Assembly: GCA_960531495.1 (NCBI GenBank)
Contig: OY482846.1
Span: 18,414,987-18,478,986, forward strand
DNA from: Zeus faber
Lineage: Eukaryota > Chordata > Actinopteri > Zeiformes > Zeidae
DNA: 64,000 nt
Direction: 5' to 3'
Under the pieces are notes generated by a model. The model saw nothing but the letters and a program-made list of their open reading frames with translations, did not search any database and was not told the DNA's origin. Shown in pieces: positions 1-37,458 of the stretch (the first letter of the stretch is position 1; each line of letters opens with the position of its first letter). A program made the translations under genes and the position numbers.

Positions 1-268
1 GAGAAAACATGTGAAGGCCTGGACAAACATGAGAGGGAATCAATCTTGGAGCCATTCAAGTTTGTATTTTACAACATTGAAGACACGTGGAAGTCCAAGG
101 GTATTTGGGGTACAGTGAATGTCGACTGGACGACAATTAATGACGCAAACTACTATTGTTGTGATATGCTGTGTTTGCTGAATGAAGGAAAACAGAATGT
201 TTGATCATTTTGTCAGTTAGTCTTTTTTGCTTCTTATTTTTAATGAGGGAAGGGGAATTATTAATGAG

Positions 269-365
<97 letters not shown>

Positions 366-941
366 TGTGTGTGGGTGTGTTTTAAGAAGGACAGGACGAT
401 AGGCTTCAGTGCCAATTGTTCAATCAATGATATTTATGTTTTTCTATAAATTGATGTCACTATATGTAAGGAGTTTATGTCCTATTTTAACAGGAATAAA
501 TGAGTGCTTCCAAATAAGATCCAGTCACTAGTAGAATTATTGAATTGATATACAGTATGTTGCTACACTGGCATAAATACCCACGTTACGTGCTACGTAG
601 ACAGAATAGTCAAAAATAATATATGCTACATTTAAGGAATTAATTGTTTTCCCGTTAAAACGTTGCCTAGTTAATTAAATATAAATCAACAACAAAATTG
701 CTTCTACTGGAAGTGTCTACACAATTTAACTTCTATTTTTTGCATTCATTTACTGTCCTGACAGTGTAGCTGACTTGAGAGCAGAGCGTGCACCGGAAGC
801 GACCCCACAGAGGACGCCTTCAGGCAGACACTCTTGATGTAGCCTGAAACTTCGATATAAATATTGGCTTCAATAGAAAGCAAACTCACGAAAATCCTGT
901 AATCTGATTATGAGATTATGTTGTCATAGTCTGGACTTTAT
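1..941. other. AT-rich flank, no gene recognised
   Basis: Apart from the (GT)n microsatellite listed separately I see no exon-like reading frame and no recognisable repeat here. It lies beyond the 3' end of kcnk3. Short reading frames through the microsatellite are low-complexity artefacts. Confidence 0.5.
271..380. repeat. (GT)n microsatellite, about 110 bp
   Basis: This is an almost pure GT dinucleotide run with a few G interruptions near its right end. The His-Thr and Cys-Val open frames on the two strands are translations of the repeat, not genes. Confidence 0.97.
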
Positions 942-982
942 TCAAGGTTTAGGGTTAGGGTTCGGGCTAACCCTAACCTTGA
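942..982. repeat. Head-to-head telomere-like hairpin
   Basis: Two TTAGGG-type units on the left are followed after a short loop by CCCTAA-type units on the right. The arms (942-958 and 967-982) are reverse complements apart from one extra T, so the segment is a short inverted telomere-like repeat. It is far too short to be a real interstitial telomere array. Confidence 0.7.
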
Positions 983-1513
983 GGTATCTGTTATTCACAC
1001 ATGGGAGTATTCAGATAGGTGCAGATTTTAATGAGCATGTTGAGTCACATTTGTATCAAAAATAAGGCAGCAGTTGAAGCAAATTTATATTTTATTTTCA
1101 AAATTTCGATTAACAAAAGATAAATTATTTCAACTCATGAAGGAATTGCATTATACAGTCTATAAATGAATGTGAAATGCCATCATCAAAAATATATTTC
1201 AGTTCATCCAGTAAAACATTTCGGTGTGCGCATGTTTTATCCACAGTAATACAGGCATCGGCCCTCAGGATAACTCTGTCAATTAACCATTACTAATTTT
1301 CTAATGAACTCCCATATTTCACGCAACAAAGCCTTGTTGAAGAGTAAAGATCAATATCTGCAAAAAAAATGGCTGACTAGAATTCATTTCTATGTTATCA
1401 AATGCAAACAATAAAAGATTTTTGGGCTAAATTGACATTCATATGAGATATATTGGTCTACGCTGAATTTTATTGCATTATGTTCGGCCATTAAAGAAAT
1501 TACATGTAGCTAG

Positions 1514-1787
1514 CTGTCAGACAACTTGACAGCACCACACACTTCCACGTCCCCTTTTGAGCCGGCCTCTTTAAGGAGACAGTTCCTACTGCCCTACCTG
1601 CTTTGCTGCCTGCTTGCTTGCGCCACTCCCTCCACCTCCCCTGCAGCCACTTGTTGGCCTCTACTCTTCTATCCAATGGGGGGATTCCAGCTCATCACTC
1701 CAATTTTTCTAACTCACTAAGTATTCCTAATGTTTGCTGTTCACCTTGGAACACCTCACCAAGAGTAATGAGTAGTAGAGGTCAAAG
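1514..1787 (+). mobile_element. Dispersed ~280-bp repeat, copy A
   Basis: First of four related copies in this window (others at 13832, 31256 and 54764, all in the same orientation). Shared landmarks are the left end CTGTCAGACAACTTGAC, a central CTACTCTTCTATCCAAT block and a right part ending near a GTTGTCTGTCAG terminus in the better copies. Copy A has lost its right end. Left and right ends form an imperfect inverted repeat of about 12 bp. A non-autonomous DNA transposon (MITE) or a solo LTR are both possible; the family is not identified. Confidence 0.7.
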
Positions 1788-1917
1788 TTTCTCCAGAGTG
1801 TTTTGGAGGAATAGGTCACTAAACCTTAAACAACGAGGTCTGTCACTGCAATTTTGGGGTCTTTTACGTATTAGTGAGGTATGCTTTCATAGTTGCTCCA
1901 GGTCAGATGTGATTTAG

Positions 1918-3276
1918 ACACAAGGCCTGGGTGGACAACAGGAGGGGAAATAATTAAATTAGGGCATATGCCATTTTATAGAATAAAACATAAAAATCAG
2001 AGACAAAGACAGAAAACAAAATAAGAAAGTCAACTTTTTCGCACCGATCTTCCAGTGCTTGTACTGATGCTCGGACGACAAACCTTCTAAAGTGCAGCAG
2101 TGAAAAAAAATAAGACCATTGTTCACAAAGTGAGCTGACATGCTCTAAGTAAAACTATTAGAATGCAGTTGTGCAACGTTAAAGCATAGGACGAACAAAC
2201 ATTAAAAAGCCCAAATGAACTTTCAATACATTAAATGATTGGATATACAGAAGGAAACCGTTAGAAAATAACCGTTTCATAGTGATCTGTACAAAATACA
2301 ACAGTGAGGTGGTAGTGTTTCACCGCCTGATGTGGAAGTATGTCCTTTATTTGAAATGCCACTGGTTGAAGTTCTGTGTCCTTGCCAAACTGTCATGCCC
2401 AAGTCGGCCACAGACCTATCCGCCCATTCATTGTATATAATATAAATTCTCTCTTCAAAGGAAAACGGAAATATTGAGTTAGTATTTGGCTTGAACCTGA
2501 ACTTCAGTTACAGAAACGCCGGCACAAAAGAGAGAATAAAACAGTTTCCTTTTTCTTGGAAAGTTTCACTGGAGAAAATAGTCTTTCCCTCATTAACATC
2601 TACAGTAATGCAGTGTCCAAATATATACACAATATTTCGCTACCATTGTGAGTATAATACATATCAATTAAGCATCTATTTAGGCATTGTGGGAAGGAGG
2701 ATTTGACTGATAAAATAGTAGGTTTTCCTACTTGTGTGATAATTATACAGTTTCGCACTCTCTGTGCCTCAAAAGCGTAACTCTCAGAGTGTAGAATGTC
2801 TTTATCTTTTTGGTTAAAGTAAATTCAGATTAAGTAAATTCAATCTCACAGAAAAAAGGTCTGCTTATGCAAGAAGATAGTATATTCAACATCTTTCCAG
2901 AGGTGCAGAACCTTGGTCCATAAGAGCCCCATTGTTTTTTTCCCCCACCTGCCTTCAGATTTTATGTCACAGATGGGATATTTAATTAATGAGTAATCAA
3001 TAACCTTACCAAATGATTTGTGCTTACAAGCCAATGGAGGTTAACTGAATGGCAGAAGTGTTTGAAGGCTACAGTGGAGTGCAGCACGTGGAGGCAGGCA
3101 CCCTGGCTACTCAGTACGAGACAGAAGCAATCATTAATGGTACTGGGTCTCTTTAGGACCGGAGTTGTGCTCCCCTGATATAGACAATTCAGTATATCAC
3201 AGACAGGATCTAGTAGAATGTTTTCCCACGTGATAAACTACAATGGAGCTTTAAAGCACTAAGTCCTCCAGGTCCT
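1918..3276 (-). other. kcnk3: Probable kcnk3 3' UTR and downstream flank
   Basis: This stretch follows the kcnk3 stop codon on the minus strand and holds no other exon-like frame. A candidate polyadenylation signal (AATAAA on the minus strand) lies near 2345-2352, which would give a 3' UTR of roughly 0.9 kb. That end is a guess from one hexamer. The segment 2748-2935 belongs to a diverged repeat pair described separately. Confidence 0.4.
2748..2935. repeat. Diverged repeat pair, copy 1
   Basis: This segment aligns collinearly with 4951-5121. Shared stretches include the block around GCACTCTCTGTGCCTC / ACACTCTCTCTCCCTC, a block around TAACTCTCA, a TTTTAGTCTCATAGAAAA-like block, and GAACCTTGGTCCA followed by AAGAGCC. 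The two copies flank kcnk3 exon 2. Confidence 0.6.
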
Positions 3277-28500
<25,224 letters not shown>

Positions 28501-28520
28501 CCCACCCTCCGCCCTAGCTC

Positions 28521-28523
<3 letters not shown>

Positions 28524-28567
<44 letters not shown>

Positions 28568-28580
28568 CTCTCTCTCTCCC
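28524..28580. repeat. (CT)n microsatellite
   Basis: CT dinucleotide run just upstream of the kcnk3 promoter region. Confidence 0.95.
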
Positions 28581-28860
28581 TCAATTGACGATTTCAATTT
28601 ACATTGCCAAAGCAATTGTAAACCAAAAAGTGAAGAATATAACCTAAAGAATAGATGTACTAATGTTAATTGTATTTTATATATAAATAATAATCCATAA
28701 TAATAATTATATAAATAAACAAATAAATCAATAAATAAATCTCTCTCTATATATATAAGCAAGGACTGTTACAACAGTGGTCATAAACAACAACATGCAA
28801 CAGTAAAACAGATTGGTGACAGACAGATTGGTGTGTGGTGTGTTTCACTGGTTGTCCCTT

Positions 28861-29058
28861 AGATGCTCTCTCTCTCCCTAGCCCCTCTCTTTCTCCCTCA
28901 CTTCCCCCCTCCCCCTCTCTCTCCCTCCCCCCTCTCTCTCTCCCTCCCTCCTCTCTCTCCCCCTTAGATGCTCTCTCTCTCCCTAGCCCCTCTCTCTCCC
29001 CACCCCCCTCTCTTCCTCTCACCCCCCCCCCCCCCCCCCCCCCCGCCCCCGCCCCTGT
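28861..29058. repeat. CT-rich repeats with poly-C
   Basis: Two related pyrimidine blocks both begin TTAGATGCTCTCTCTCTCCC (28859 and 28964) and the tract ends in a poly-C run of about 24 bases. Confidence 0.9.
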
Positions 29059-31255
29059 GTTCCATTCCATCCACAGCCGTTTGAAACGCACTTCATTCAG
29101 ATGCTGCCTTTGCCTGCACCGCAGATAACACCGCACAGGCTGATTACATTTGGCATCATGAAAAGAAATACAGAGTCATTTGTTTCTAAAGACCGTGCCA
29201 CCAGTATGTTGATACTTAAAACACTTGACTTTCAATCTCTGTTTCTAGGTGCCAAAAAATAAAGGAGCAATCACATATCCAGTTGAATTATTTTTCAAGC
29301 ATTTCAAGGACTTGGTGTTACTTAAGATGAGAATAAGTTATCTTTAATTACTGCCAAAGGCAGTGATGAATATGATTACAAGTGCACCATTAGTAGAAAG
29401 AATGTCAATTGTCAACCGTCAATTTGGCTACACGTGATTGAGCAACAGCCGAATGCATATCCTGTAATAAATGGTGGTCCCAGCTCACCATGCTGCTCAT
29501 GCATTATAATTACATTTAGGTCCTTATTAAAATAAATAAAAGTCAAGGCTATATTGAGGCTGAAGGCAGGAATTATATTGTACAAGAGCCCTATTCTAGC
29601 GTATTTTAATCAAATTCCACGTACATCTACCAGTACAATGACGTTCTGTGCATCAAGGGCAGATGGACAACCATTTGTGAGGTTGGTAACACCTGGGAAG
29701 ACAGCCTGAGGTAATTGCGATCAACAATTGTTCCCCAGGACCAAATTTGGGTAACATGCATTATCGTTAAATCTTTATCAAACAAATAATGCACAAACAG
29801 AACAGAATGCCCCCCTTCTCTTCTTTTAATTCAATGGTAAAATTACCCTTCAATGAGCTGCGTCAGTTCATTGGAATGCACAGCACATCTGAGCAAACAT
29901 CCAAGTTTTAAGGTATCCAAAACCATACCTATCTAAAAATTACAGGTTTAACCTGAGGGAGCCGTGGCTGGTTCAAGCACCAGTGCAATGTTAAGTGTGA
30001 CACACCCAGGGGCATTTCCAAAAATAGCTCAGTCTTCAATACTCAGGTTGAGGTTAGTCAAGTGAACTGTGACTGAGGCCGCCTGAATTCTCCGCCGCTC
30101 GGCTAAGAGCTGCACACCTCACGCCAATACATGCATCAATAAATCAATGACACTAGGAGAAAAAAGGAAAAAAAGTAATTCAAATCCAAAAAGAAAATAG
30201 CACAATATGCAAAGTAGCACAAAAATGTATTGTGTCAAATCAAAAATCATCGGGCACAAAATTTGACTATTTCTTTGCTTCAAAGGTATTACTCTTAAGG
30301 AACAAAACTGTGAAAAATGTGAATTCAGTGGGACATGTTTAGCTTATTGTAAAAAACATAAATGTTTTCTTCACAGTCATAAAATCTCTTGGTTCAGAGG
30401 GATTTCTTCCGACCGGGTTAAGGGTTTGTACAAAAACTGAATAATTTTAGCCCTAATTTAGACCTGACTTTCAATACGTGTGCAGAGACGGAGGATCAGT
30501 CTAAGCCTCAGTGAGTGTGTCAGGCCCCCAGGCCCCTGGCGGCTTGGGGGACCATGTGCTGCTCTGCGCCTCTCGTCTCTTCCTTCCTTTGCATAATCGC
30601 CAGCTCACACGCAGCAGGACTAAACACTTCCTGACCGGTGAGCAATCAGAAAAACATTTCCTGACCCTCATTACTGCAGGTTTTGCTGAGGAGGACTTGA
30701 AGATGAAAGATGAAAGCCAAAGAGTTGGATCACACTTCCCTGCATTCAATTAGACCACAATTTCAATGTGTTTAGGAAATGAAAGTAGATCATTTTTTTC
30801 TTCTGTGTGGATATTGATCCGCTGGAAGACTGTGCTGCCTGAACTAAAAAAGGAGCCCTTTAATCTGTCAGTGTATGGAGTTATTGGATTGGAGATCAGT
30901 GGTTAGTTTACTGGCATTGTGATCACTTTCAAGGAACTGGCAACTGGTGCCACATTGTCTTCCCGTAAAAGCCCTGTCAAAGGCAAGAGCGATTTAGCAA
31001 ATATGAGAAGATGTACATTTCCTGGTGATTAACAAAGTGTTGTCTGATCTTATCTTACCCACTGAGGAATTACATTGAATGAGTTACAAATTGATCTGGA
31101 TGGAATGTGGTGCATTACCCTGATTGCAAAATAAAAACATAATAATACAATAATACACAACATAATTACAAAATAATAACTCCTCTGAAGCCATGGCACT
31201 TATTCTAAGACCACACATCATGATTCCAATTGTGACGAGTAGCTTGCGGAGCCAG
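29059..31255. other. Intergenic, nothing recognised
   Basis: Between the kcnk3 promoter and the next repeat I see only unique-looking AT-rich sequence, with no exon-like frame or RNA gene. Confidence 0.45.
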
Positions 31256-31526
31256 TAGTGTCAACTTGACGGCGCCACACTTAATGACCCTACCTGTTAG
31301 CTGCCTGCTTGCTTGCTACACTACCTCCACCTGCCCTGCATCCACCTGTTTGGCTCTACTCTTCTATCCAATGGGGGGAGTCAAACTTGTCACTGCTTTA
31401 TTTCTAGCTCATTAAGTATGCTCATGTTTGCTGTACACCTCGCCGGGAGCGATGAGCTGTAGAGCCCAGATGCCAAACTAAACTAATGCAAATAAATAAA
31501 GATCAAATCTAAGAGTTGTCCGTCAG
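31256..31526 (+). mobile_element. Dispersed ~280-bp repeat, copy C
   Basis: Near full-length copy. The left end TCAACTTGACGGCGCCACAC, centre CTACTCTTCTATCCAATG, a GCTGTACACCTCGCCGGGAG block and right end AGAGTTGTCCGTCAG match copies A, B and D. An AATAAATAAA stretch near the right end would suit an LTR poly(A) signal as well as a MITE. Confidence 0.75.
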
Positions 31527-32529
31527 AAATGTGTTTTGTTTTTCATTTGGAAACTCAATGTATGGTGTTCTATTGTCAGTGTGTCACACCTCTTAATCTG
31601 ATTAATAATCACAATATAGACAGTATATTGCTTTGAGAAATGTAAATATAAGGTTCCAACCACATCCTTAGCAGTGGATTGAGGTGCACTAACTATGGCC
31701 AGCATTCCAAATATCTATATACAGTATCTATATATCCTTCTGTCAGACTTAATTGATGATGTATAGAATATTAAAGTGAAAAGCCCCCGAGGAACCTAGG
31801 TTAAAAAATAAAAATCCTTATCTCTTGAAACTGAATAATGCACTTTGATTTTTGCACATCTTTATCTCTGCAATCAACACGTTCACACATGCGAAGGGAC
31901 AAGAAATGCCTCTTAACATAGACCCGTACACACACATTATCGCAGTGGTTTCCTATACAGTAGCTGATGGAGCTTGGGGTACGAGTCTGATTTAACATTA
32001 CTGGAGTGCACATTACATAACAGTCGTGACACGGGGACATCATTAAGGCAAAACCCCTCCATCCAGACACCCCCCAACCCCCCTGGTCTTCTCCCCCACC
32101 AGGCAAGGGGAGGGAGGCGGTGGGGTGCCCTTTGGCAGGCTGCGTCTCATTACATGAGGTTGATCGTGGCCTCCATCCATCACCCCCACTGGCCTTCAAT
32201 TAAAAATCTTTTCATAATTTGCTCTGTCTGTGTGACTCCACTGTCCTTAGATCATACTCTGATATACTTGATCCGGCTGAATATAATTAATCTGTTTGGC
32301 TAAGACATGTCCCGGATTGAGATACCAGAGAGGTGGATAGAAGTGTCAGTGATTGCTGTTGCTGAAGGTGTTCATGCTCAGGCTTCACCTCTGACCTTTG
32401 ACTTTTCGCCATGGTTAGTTGAGCGGCGCTGCTTGATTACATGAGTCTGGATCAACTCCAAAATCGCTGTGCATAAAATTGGCTGAATTGAGAGAGGATA
32501 AGCTCATATCGATATGGTGACAAAAGTAA
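31527..32529. other. Intergenic, nothing recognised
   Basis: Unique-looking sequence up to the gypsy LTR; the left limit of the LTR is uncertain by some tens of bases. Confidence 0.4.
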
Positions 32530-32880
32530 CTTTTGTGTGGATCCACTTTACGGCGAATTTAACTATACTTGTGTTACACTCACTGACTCAGAACGGATGT
32601 GAACACATAAGCACGACACAAAAACAATCAGATGTGAAGTCAAAGTCCAAAATGTTTATTGAAAAAAACAAAACAAAACAAAAAAAACACACAGGCAGGC
32701 GTCAAAACCGGGAGCTCAATCAGAAGGCAAACTTATCCAGCAGGGAACAGGCAGAGAATCAGAGTCCAAGGAATAGGGCAGAGGTTCAGACGGAAGGTAA
32801 AGTCAGTGTATGAGAGCTCAGTGAAATGCAAAAGACAATCTGGCAGAGAACAAAGGGAAGTGGACTGATATTTATACTGA
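32530..32880 (-). mobile_element. 3' LTR of Ty3/gypsy chromovirus remnant
   Basis: On the minus strand a TATA box (GTATAAATATCAG) near 32868-32880 is followed by pyrimidine-rich sequence, a T-rich run and an AATAAA signal near 32655. That is the U3-R-U5 layout of a Ty3/gypsy LTR. It directly follows the chromodomain end of the integrase remnant. Exact ends are not visible. Confidence 0.6.
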
Positions 32881-33290
32881 GTGACTAACAAGGAAATGAG
32901 CTGCAGGCGGGGGACCTCTCCTCAGGTCCATCTCCCTTCCAATCTACCAGATACTGGAGACCCCTTCCTCTGCGCCGAGACCTCAGTAGGCGACTGATCG
33001 TATAAGAAGCATTTTTATGTGACGGACTCTCCTTAAGCAGCTTGAGTCGAGAGACGTGGAAGGTGGGATGGATGCGGAGAGACCGGGGACGTTGCAGGCA
33101 AACAGCAGCTGGTTGGATGATCTTAGCTATGGGGAATGGCCCTACAAAGCGTCGGGCCTGCTTTCGAAACTAAATCCGGAAGGGGGAGCCAGACCTTCCG
33201 CCCAGGAGGACGGAAGGTCTGGCTGCAGCCCCCCCTCAGCAAAGCCGGGGTGCAGCAAGGATTTGCTGATCTCCATTAGCGGTCAGAGGT
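32881..33290 (-). pseudogene. Gypsy integrase C-terminus with chromodomain
   Basis: Minus-strand translation gives pieces such as [34 protein letters not shown] and [19 protein letters not shown]. The first two are the typical end of chromovirus integrase; the third is the chromodomain. A stop codon and frame changes break it. The catalytic integrase core is absent because the LINE lies where it should be. Confidence 0.85.
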
Positions 33291-33314
33291 GCATAGTAGA
33301 GTGGCATATGCAAC

Positions 33315-35490
33315 AGATTCAAGAGGTTTATTCGTCACATACATATACATACTTTCATATAAATATGCAGTGAAATGTCAATGCAACGCACCCGGTGATT
33401 ACACACAATATGTCCTAGACTGAACACAGTAGCTACCTAAGAATTTCTACTAGACCAATGTACTGATTCCTAAAACGTAATGCAGTAAGTCGAATACTAT
33501 AGAATAAAATAAAAATATATTGAATAAGATAAAATAAAATAAAATAAAATAGAATAGATAAAGGGAATAGGCTTATGTACATGGGATAGGGTAATTATGT
33601 ACATACAGACATGTGCATTAAAGTTGCATGTGAATAAAGTGAGGTAGTGTTTATGAGATATACAGCACAGTATACAACAGTACGGGGCAGCAATATGGCA
33701 ACACCGAACAACCCAGAACAGTGACACAGTATGCGGTACAGTATGCTACATACAGTACAGTAAGGTAGTGGAGACTATGTGTGTGGTTCAGTGAGGACCC
33801 CTGGTGAGGTCAGCATTGACAGTTCTTATGGCTTGCGGGAAAAAACTCAGTCCCAGTCTCTCTGTTCTTGTTGTGTGACTGCGGAGGCGCTTGCCTGACC
33901 GCTGCAGCTGGAACAGTCCGTTGTTGGGGTGGTGAGGATCCTTCATGATCCTGCGGGCTCTGCTACTACACCTCTTGGTGTATAAGTCCTGCAGGGAGGG
34001 GAAGGTAGTTCCAGTGGTACGTTTAGCTGAACGCACCACCCTCTGCAGGGCCCACCTGTACTGAGCAGTACAGTTCCCAAACCAGGCAGTGATGTTGCCT
34101 GCCAGGATGCTCTCCACTGCTCCAGAGTAGAAGAACTTGAGGATCCTCACCGAGACCTAGATTTTCCTCAGCTGCCTGAGGTGGTAAAGACGCTGCTTCA
34201 CCTTTCTCACCAGAGTGTCTGTTTGTAAAGTCCATGTTAAATCTTCTGTGATGTGGACTCCCAGGTACTTGAAGCTGCTCACCCTGTCGCCAGAAGTCCC
34301 ATTAATCACCACGGGCGCGTGCGTCCTCGGTTGTAATCCTCGCCTAAAGTCCACAATCAGCTCCTTAATTTTGCTGACATTCAGGTGGAGGCTGTTGTCC
34401 TGGCACCAGAGTAACAGGTCAGCCACCTCCTCGCGGTAGGCCTTCTCATCACAGTCGGAGATCAGGCCCACGACAACGGTGTCGTCAGCAAACTTGATGA
34501 TGGTGTTGGAGCTGGACCTGGCCACACAGTCATGTGTGTACAGGGAGTACAGTAGGGGGCTGAGGACGCAGCCCTGGGGCGATCTTGTGTTCAGGGTGAG
34601 GGAGCTGGACATGTGCTCCCCCACCCTAACCACCTGGGGCCGGGCTGAGAGGAAGTCCAGGATCCAGGCACACAGCAGAGTATTCAGTCCAAGCTCCTTC
34701 AGCTTGACAGCCAGTCTGGTGGGGACTATGGTGTTGAAAGCTGAACTATAATCGATGAACAGCAATCTCACATAGGCCCCCTTCCGGCCATCCAGGTGCG
34801 TGAGCGTGGTGTGCAGTACCTGAGAGACCACGTCATCCGTGGATCTGTTCTGCTGGTACGCAAACTGCAATGGGTCCAAGGTTCGGGGGAGGGAGGCGCA
34901 GATATAATCCTTAATCAGCCTCTCGAAACACTTCATGACCACCGAGTCGAGGGCCACCGGACGGTTGTCATTCAGGCAGGCAGGACAGCCGATCTTCGGG
35001 ACAGGAACGACTGGACCTCTTGAAGCAGGACGGGAACACTGATTTTAGCCAGGGAGATGTTGAATATTGGAGTGAACACCAGGGCAAGCTGGTTAGCACA
35101 GGTCTTCAGTACTCGCCCAGATATGCCATCTGGGCCGCAGCTTTCCTGGTGTTCACCCGCATCAGAGCCCTCCTGACATCATGCTCGGACACTGAGAGTG
35201 CTCACTCATCCCCAGCGGTGTAACTCCAATTAGCTGGCGAGCTAGCGGTGCTGTTGCCAGACTCAAACCACGCATAAAAGGAGTTCAGTTTGTTGCCTAG
35301 GGAGGCGTCCACACTGACTGGGGATGAGCTGCTCTTGTAGTTTGTTATAGTCTGCAGCTCCTGCCACAAGCGTCTGGTGTCTCGTTGCTCCATCTGTAGC
35401 TCCACAGTCTCTCTGTATGTCTGTTTAGCGTCCTTCACCACCCTCCGCAGATTGTGTGAAGCCGCTTTGTAATTGATATTTAAAAAAAAA
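33315..35490 (-). mobile_element. LINE (L2/CR1/Rex1 type), 5'-truncated, inside a gypsy element
   Basis: Minus-strand reverse transcriptase: from about 35460 KAASHNLRRVVKDAKQTYRE, then (34957-34157) [63 protein letters not shown] and the catalytic FADD motif, then (34150-33788) RILKFFYSGAVESILAGNIT and the conserved C-terminal RARRIMKDPHHP region. There is an in-frame TAG at about 34157 and a frameshift near 35010, so it is inactive. The endonuclease is missing. The 3' end (33315-33350) is the TTCAAGAGGTTTATTCGTCA tail seen in three other fragments of this window. Confidence 0.88.
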
Positions 35491-35494
35491 TCTG

Positions 35495-36090
35495 TGCCGA
35501 CATGGCCCAATCTGGGACTCAGCCACACAGCTAACCGGATGTATTCAAGGTTCTTGTGGTCAGTCCAGACAATCAACGGTTGCTCTGCTCCCTCCACCAG
35601 TTCCTCCAGTCCCCCAATGCCATGAGGTTTTTGGTAAACAGCAGCTTTCTGGAAGAGTACAGCCCCTATGCCCAAATCTGAGGCATCCACCTCCAAACTG
35701 ACAAGAGGGGTCAGGCAAGTTGAGAATAGGTGAGGAGGTGAACCGTCTCTAAGTGACCAAAGGCCTTATCCACCGCAGGTGACCAGAGGAAAGGCAAACT
35801 TGGGGAGGTCAATACAGTGAGTGGTGCCGCCAACTGCTATAGTTCTGGATTAATCTTCTGTAGAAGTTGGCGAACCCCAAGAACTGCTGCAACTTCTTCC
35901 TGGAGGCTGGTACTGGTCAGTCGAGGACTGTCTGTACCTTGGCTGGATCCATCTGCACGCTCCCTTCAGCATCCAGAAAGCCCAAGATGGAGACCTTGGG
36001 CACATGGAATTTGCACGGTGAGTGACGTAGCAAAGAAGGTGACCATCGAGAGCTCTGGCGTCGATGGGTTTCGACAGAGGCTCCTGGGGA
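35495..36090 (-). pseudogene. Gypsy RT thumb and RNase H remnant
   Basis: Minus-strand translation gives CKFHVPKVSILGFLDAEG and DPAKVQTVLD, then [19 protein letters not shown], then LEVDASDLGIGAVLFQ and LIVWTDHKNLEYIR, in the order of Ty3/gypsy RT end and RNase H. The RT palm with its YVDD-type motif and the protease are missing. The reading ends at about 35493 where the LINE begins. Confidence 0.88.
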
Positions 36091-36900
36091 ATGCCCAGTG
36101 GCTCTGCAGGGGGGGGTCTTAGAAATTTGTTTCAGCCGACACCGTGTGAGATGACTCGGCCAATCCCAGCTGAGCAAGGAGCAGGGGACGAGAGGGCCTT
36201 TTCCAATTGGATTACATGGCTCACCTGCCCCCTCTGGTTGACTGATGAGCCCCTCCTTTTGCCTGACAGTTGGACACATAATGGCCCCCCTGGCCACCAT
36301 ACAGACAGTTCTCCCTCTGACGGCGCTGTCGTTCCACTGATCACAGCCTGGTCTTGATGAGCTGCATGGGCTACGCCGAGTCGCTGGGGTAGGATACAAA
36401 AAGGAAGGAGGAGGCAATACTGACTGGTCAGTGTCCTCTCACGCCTCGGTTCCAGGAGACATATGTGATGTAGATGGCCATTGTGATGAGAATGTTCAGA
36501 TTTGCTGGCGGGTCCCAAGATGCCAGCTTCTTCCTCCTTGATGACATCAGAAAGCCTGTGGTAAAAGGCGTCAGCCAGTAATGAGGAATTCCAATCGCTC
36601 TCTGCTGCGGGGTGCGAAACGCAATGGAATGGTCGATATCTCACCGACCCCCTTGACCAGGTTAAAAAGTTCACGAGCAGCCTCACTGCCTGGTGTAGTG
36701 TGGTCGAAAACCCTCCAGAGACCATCAAAGGAGTGTGTCACGGAAGAGCAGAGGTCAGAATGCTTCTCCCACTCGGTGGTACCCTAGTGCTGTGCCTGTC
36801 CCGTGAGCTGGGTTACAATGAAAGCCACTCGTGACCTTTCGGTGGGATACGTGAGGGGTTGCAGTTCAAAAGTTAACGAGCAGAGCGTGAGGAAAGACCG
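36091..36900 (-). pseudogene. Gypsy gag remnant
   Basis: Minus-strand fragments such as FDHTTPGSEAARELFNLVKG, SLLADAFYHRLSDVIKEEEA and a region with spaced Cys/His near 36230-36300 resemble the capsid and zinc-knuckle part of Ty3/gypsy gag in fish. Frames are broken. It sits directly upstream (in element sense) of the RT/RNase H remnant, so gag and thumb are fused by an internal deletion. Confidence 0.7.
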
Positions 36901-37356
36901 GCAGAGAGACTCTTACTGAGTCGGGATTAGAAGGCTTGAATTGAATTGATGGGGGTTCTTTAAATTGTATTTACAAAAAGCAGTCGATAGCCCCATTCCC
37001 AATCCCAATCCCAATCCATTTTGTGATTGACCCAACATGCTCGCTTACGTGCCTTCTGATGTCACAATGTGGTCAAAAGTGTTTTAACGCATACTCGTCC
37101 AATCCGATGTGCAGCAACCATGAGAGACTTCTCGCCAGTGAGTCATTGTTTACTTGATTGCCTTCCGTAATCGATTTTGTGTGTGTCTTGTTTATTCTCA
37201 CATGGACCATAAGTTCAACAAGCCACTGCTCAACAGTAATGTGCATTTTAATAGCATTGTCAAGTACTCCGTCATTCCAATATAGAAAAAACTGCTTTGA
37301 CTAACTCCCACACGGGAAAGGGTCGTTCGAGAGCAATTCCTTAATGTGTTTTTGTG

Positions 37357-37383
37357 CACACACGCACACGCACACGCACACGC

Positions 37384-37454
<71 letters not shown>
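37357..37454. repeat. (CACG)n/(CA)n microsatellite
   Basis: CACACG units pass into a pure CA run; total about 98 bp. Confidence 0.95.

Positions 37455-37458
<4 letters not shown>

Noticed and set aside
201-449. Open frames of poly Cys-Val or His-Thr through GT/CA microsatellites (here and at 15227, 25267, 37198, 46852, 47990, 48052, 55764, 56207)
   Set aside because: They are translations of dinucleotide repeats that are open in several frames on both strands; no gene evidence.
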